From Ruminococcus flavefaciens (GTDB lineage Bacteria; Bacillota; Clostridia; Oscillospirales; Ruminococcaceae), in contig SVNH01000011.1 in assembly GCA_015067005.1 (NCBI GenBank), positions 1 through 64,000 of the forward strand: 64,000 nt of DNA, in the 5' to 3' direction. A program made the translations under genes and the position numbers. How positions within the stretch are numbered: position 1 is the stretch's first letter; each line of letters opens with the position of its first letter. Shown in pieces: positions 63,801-64,000 of this stretch. The notes below the pieces were generated by a model. It did no database searches. It was not told the origin of the DNA and saw only the letters and a list, made by a program, of their open reading frames with translations.

Positions 63801-64000
63801 AGGGAAGTACACTCTGAGGATATACTACCTTTCCGGAGAATCGCGCGAACTCATGGTCGATGTAAACGGAAAATATGTGTCAACTCTTAAGGAACTCTAT
63901 GCCAACAAGGGAGACTGGAAGGGGATAAGAGCCGTTAACATTGAGGTCGAGCTTCAGAAGGGGGATAACACAGTCAAGCTGTATAATACCAGAGCGTATG
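60886..64000 (+). CDS. Secreted GH97 alpha-glycosidase with LamG-like domain, 3' end outside
   Basis: At least 1038 codons from a TTG at 60886, 3' end beyond the window. TTG is used because GGGGTG lies just upstream and the protein then has a signal peptide (MKNFYPKRILALGASVCLAA). Residues about 40-260 look like a LamG/concanavalin-like domain (ARIDDVAFFNKPLSASEI). The GH97 barrel follows, with WSWWSSSSDSP, FVCLDFGWALW, GVKGVKVDYYESDTQ and LFHGCTLPRG. The Asp in VKVDYY is the nucleophile position of the retaining subgroup (inference). The visible end, YKSYEAENAKLSG, begins a CBM35-like module. Confidence 0.88.
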   Translation, partial: MKNFYPKRILALGASVCLAAASLPVVKAVEAEAVSANGAVSSVGTADGLAHIRGDGAGVMYDPEHGSNVLKLKGDGFGEGWLQLPAMFDESCSEGFTFSMKYALDGDTSDYSRLYQFSTVPFGTGLTSSYSSPDLSVDVKNKSTFRASIYAGNARTTADDDKHRAIFDLDAAPDKDVWHELSVVYKPGGVSYFIDGKLISYEAETADAAVASLFSEGLLPSYYYNAIGHSLYSDDDLRARIDDVAFFNKPLSASEIADLPMNEAKYLFDFEYVMAADISSPETARTLDGTSVTSLPELESFSPDGTIHTQFWKDASGGYYYSVNKTSSAKTEAVVQPSKLGLVTEAEDLSTGFAAPPSAAEVRRDETYTMPYGKHSRFRDCCNEITFPLQKGDSILSVTMRVYNDGVGLRYTLDHGATIKNEATQVIFPDNSVFWGNIPNATYEWDMVEITSKKMNDAWADYSFPLTGKLSDTCWVTLSEANVFNEDEPYCAGCVSTTGGSRALKWKFGVKETSVSMSTSFHTPWRAIVIGDDLNEMSSSDLIQNLNPPSVLEDTSWIKPGKSAWSWWSSSSDSPIEYHTQKDYIDFAAQNGWDFVCLDFGWALWDDSEAKVKELCEYAAERGVGIYLWYGVNNKGHSGYKDSKGNPAYPYYSLLDEATIVREFERVSGLGVKGVKVDYYESDTQETMKQMHMCAEIAAKNHIMVLFHGCTLPRGESRTYPHVVSYEAVNGTEYYKWFKSPALANRVSYTFTRNVAGSADFTPTGTPIDGIAATAGFALADVVTIESGIQHFAHSVYTYEGSSALPLLNDVPVAWDDMKVLDGYPMQFNVTARRSGNDWYIGASTISSRTVEIALSDLISDGSWDAYIFADNEDGSDLEVTVQKGLTSKDVITRQLLPNGGFVIKLTQNGMKLTTPYSNYKSYEAENAKLSGKAVATTGSDAKYCSNDAFVGYVGGGSDNTVTFTNVNVNEAGKYTLRIYYLSGESRELMVDVNGKYVSTLKELYANKGDWKGIRAVNIEVELQKGDNTVKLYNTRAY

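Noticed and set aside
1-64000. CRISPR arrays, tRNA and rRNA genes
   Set aside because: No regularly spaced repeats, tRNA cloverleaf or rRNA segments were recognised anywhere in the window.

Overview
The window looks like chromosome from a Ruminococcus-like member of the Oscillospiraceae (Firmicutes). Evidence: AT-rich DNA with strong AGGAGG ribosome-binding sites and consensus sigma-A promoters, two proteins with type I dockerin repeats, a secreted GH97 glycosidase, two sortase (LPQTG) surface proteins, and small accessory families typical of gut clostridia. The species cannot be fixed from sequence alone.

Layout. 1-2.5 kb: the start of an XRE regulator and a secreted dockerin protein. 3-16.2 kb: an accessory island read rightwards, holding two unknown proteins, a calcineurin-like phosphoesterase, a macrodomain protein, an AbiL-like ATPase/RloB pair, an RNA 2'-phosphotransferase (KptA), a DUF4238 protein, an unknown protein, an HTH protein, an SF2 helicase fused to a SprT-like zinc protease, a TPR protein and a SUFU-like protein. 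16.2-18.6 kb: two ~240-bp direct repeats around a remnant of a type I restriction HsdR C-terminus. 19-28 kb: housekeeping genes, including a seven-gene leftward operon whose beta-carbonic anhydrase has an in-frame TGA. 28.2-33.6 kb: a second copy of the KptA module, a LytTR/DUF3021 regulatory operon with a visible tandem operator, the first copy of a cysteine-rich U32-like protein and a small lipoprotein. 33.9-43.5 kb: a ZIP transporter, a PreA-like dehydrogenase, an acetyltransferase, a broken GH3 enzyme and a two-component/ABC transporter module. 43.9-52.4 kb: an LPQTG protein with a possible aerolysin-like region, a DUF4869/ATPase pair, and a graveyard of integrative-element, surface-protein and island remnants. 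52.4-64 kb: a possible small RNA, a papain-like lipoprotein, the second U32-like gene, a 1614-residue dockerin/C-type-lectin/LPQTG protein, and a GH97 enzyme running off the right edge.

How the genes may work together. KptA removes RNA 2'-phosphates using NAD+ and releases an ADP-ribose cyclic phosphate; the nearby macrodomain and phosphoesterase proteins are plausible handlers of that product. KptA and its acidic partner occur twice, and a scrap of the island lies near 47.5 kb, so the region seems to be spreading by duplication. The AbiL-like pair and the helicase-protease fusion give the island the look of a defence island. The surface proteins and GH97 fit a carbohydrate-foraging gut lifestyle.
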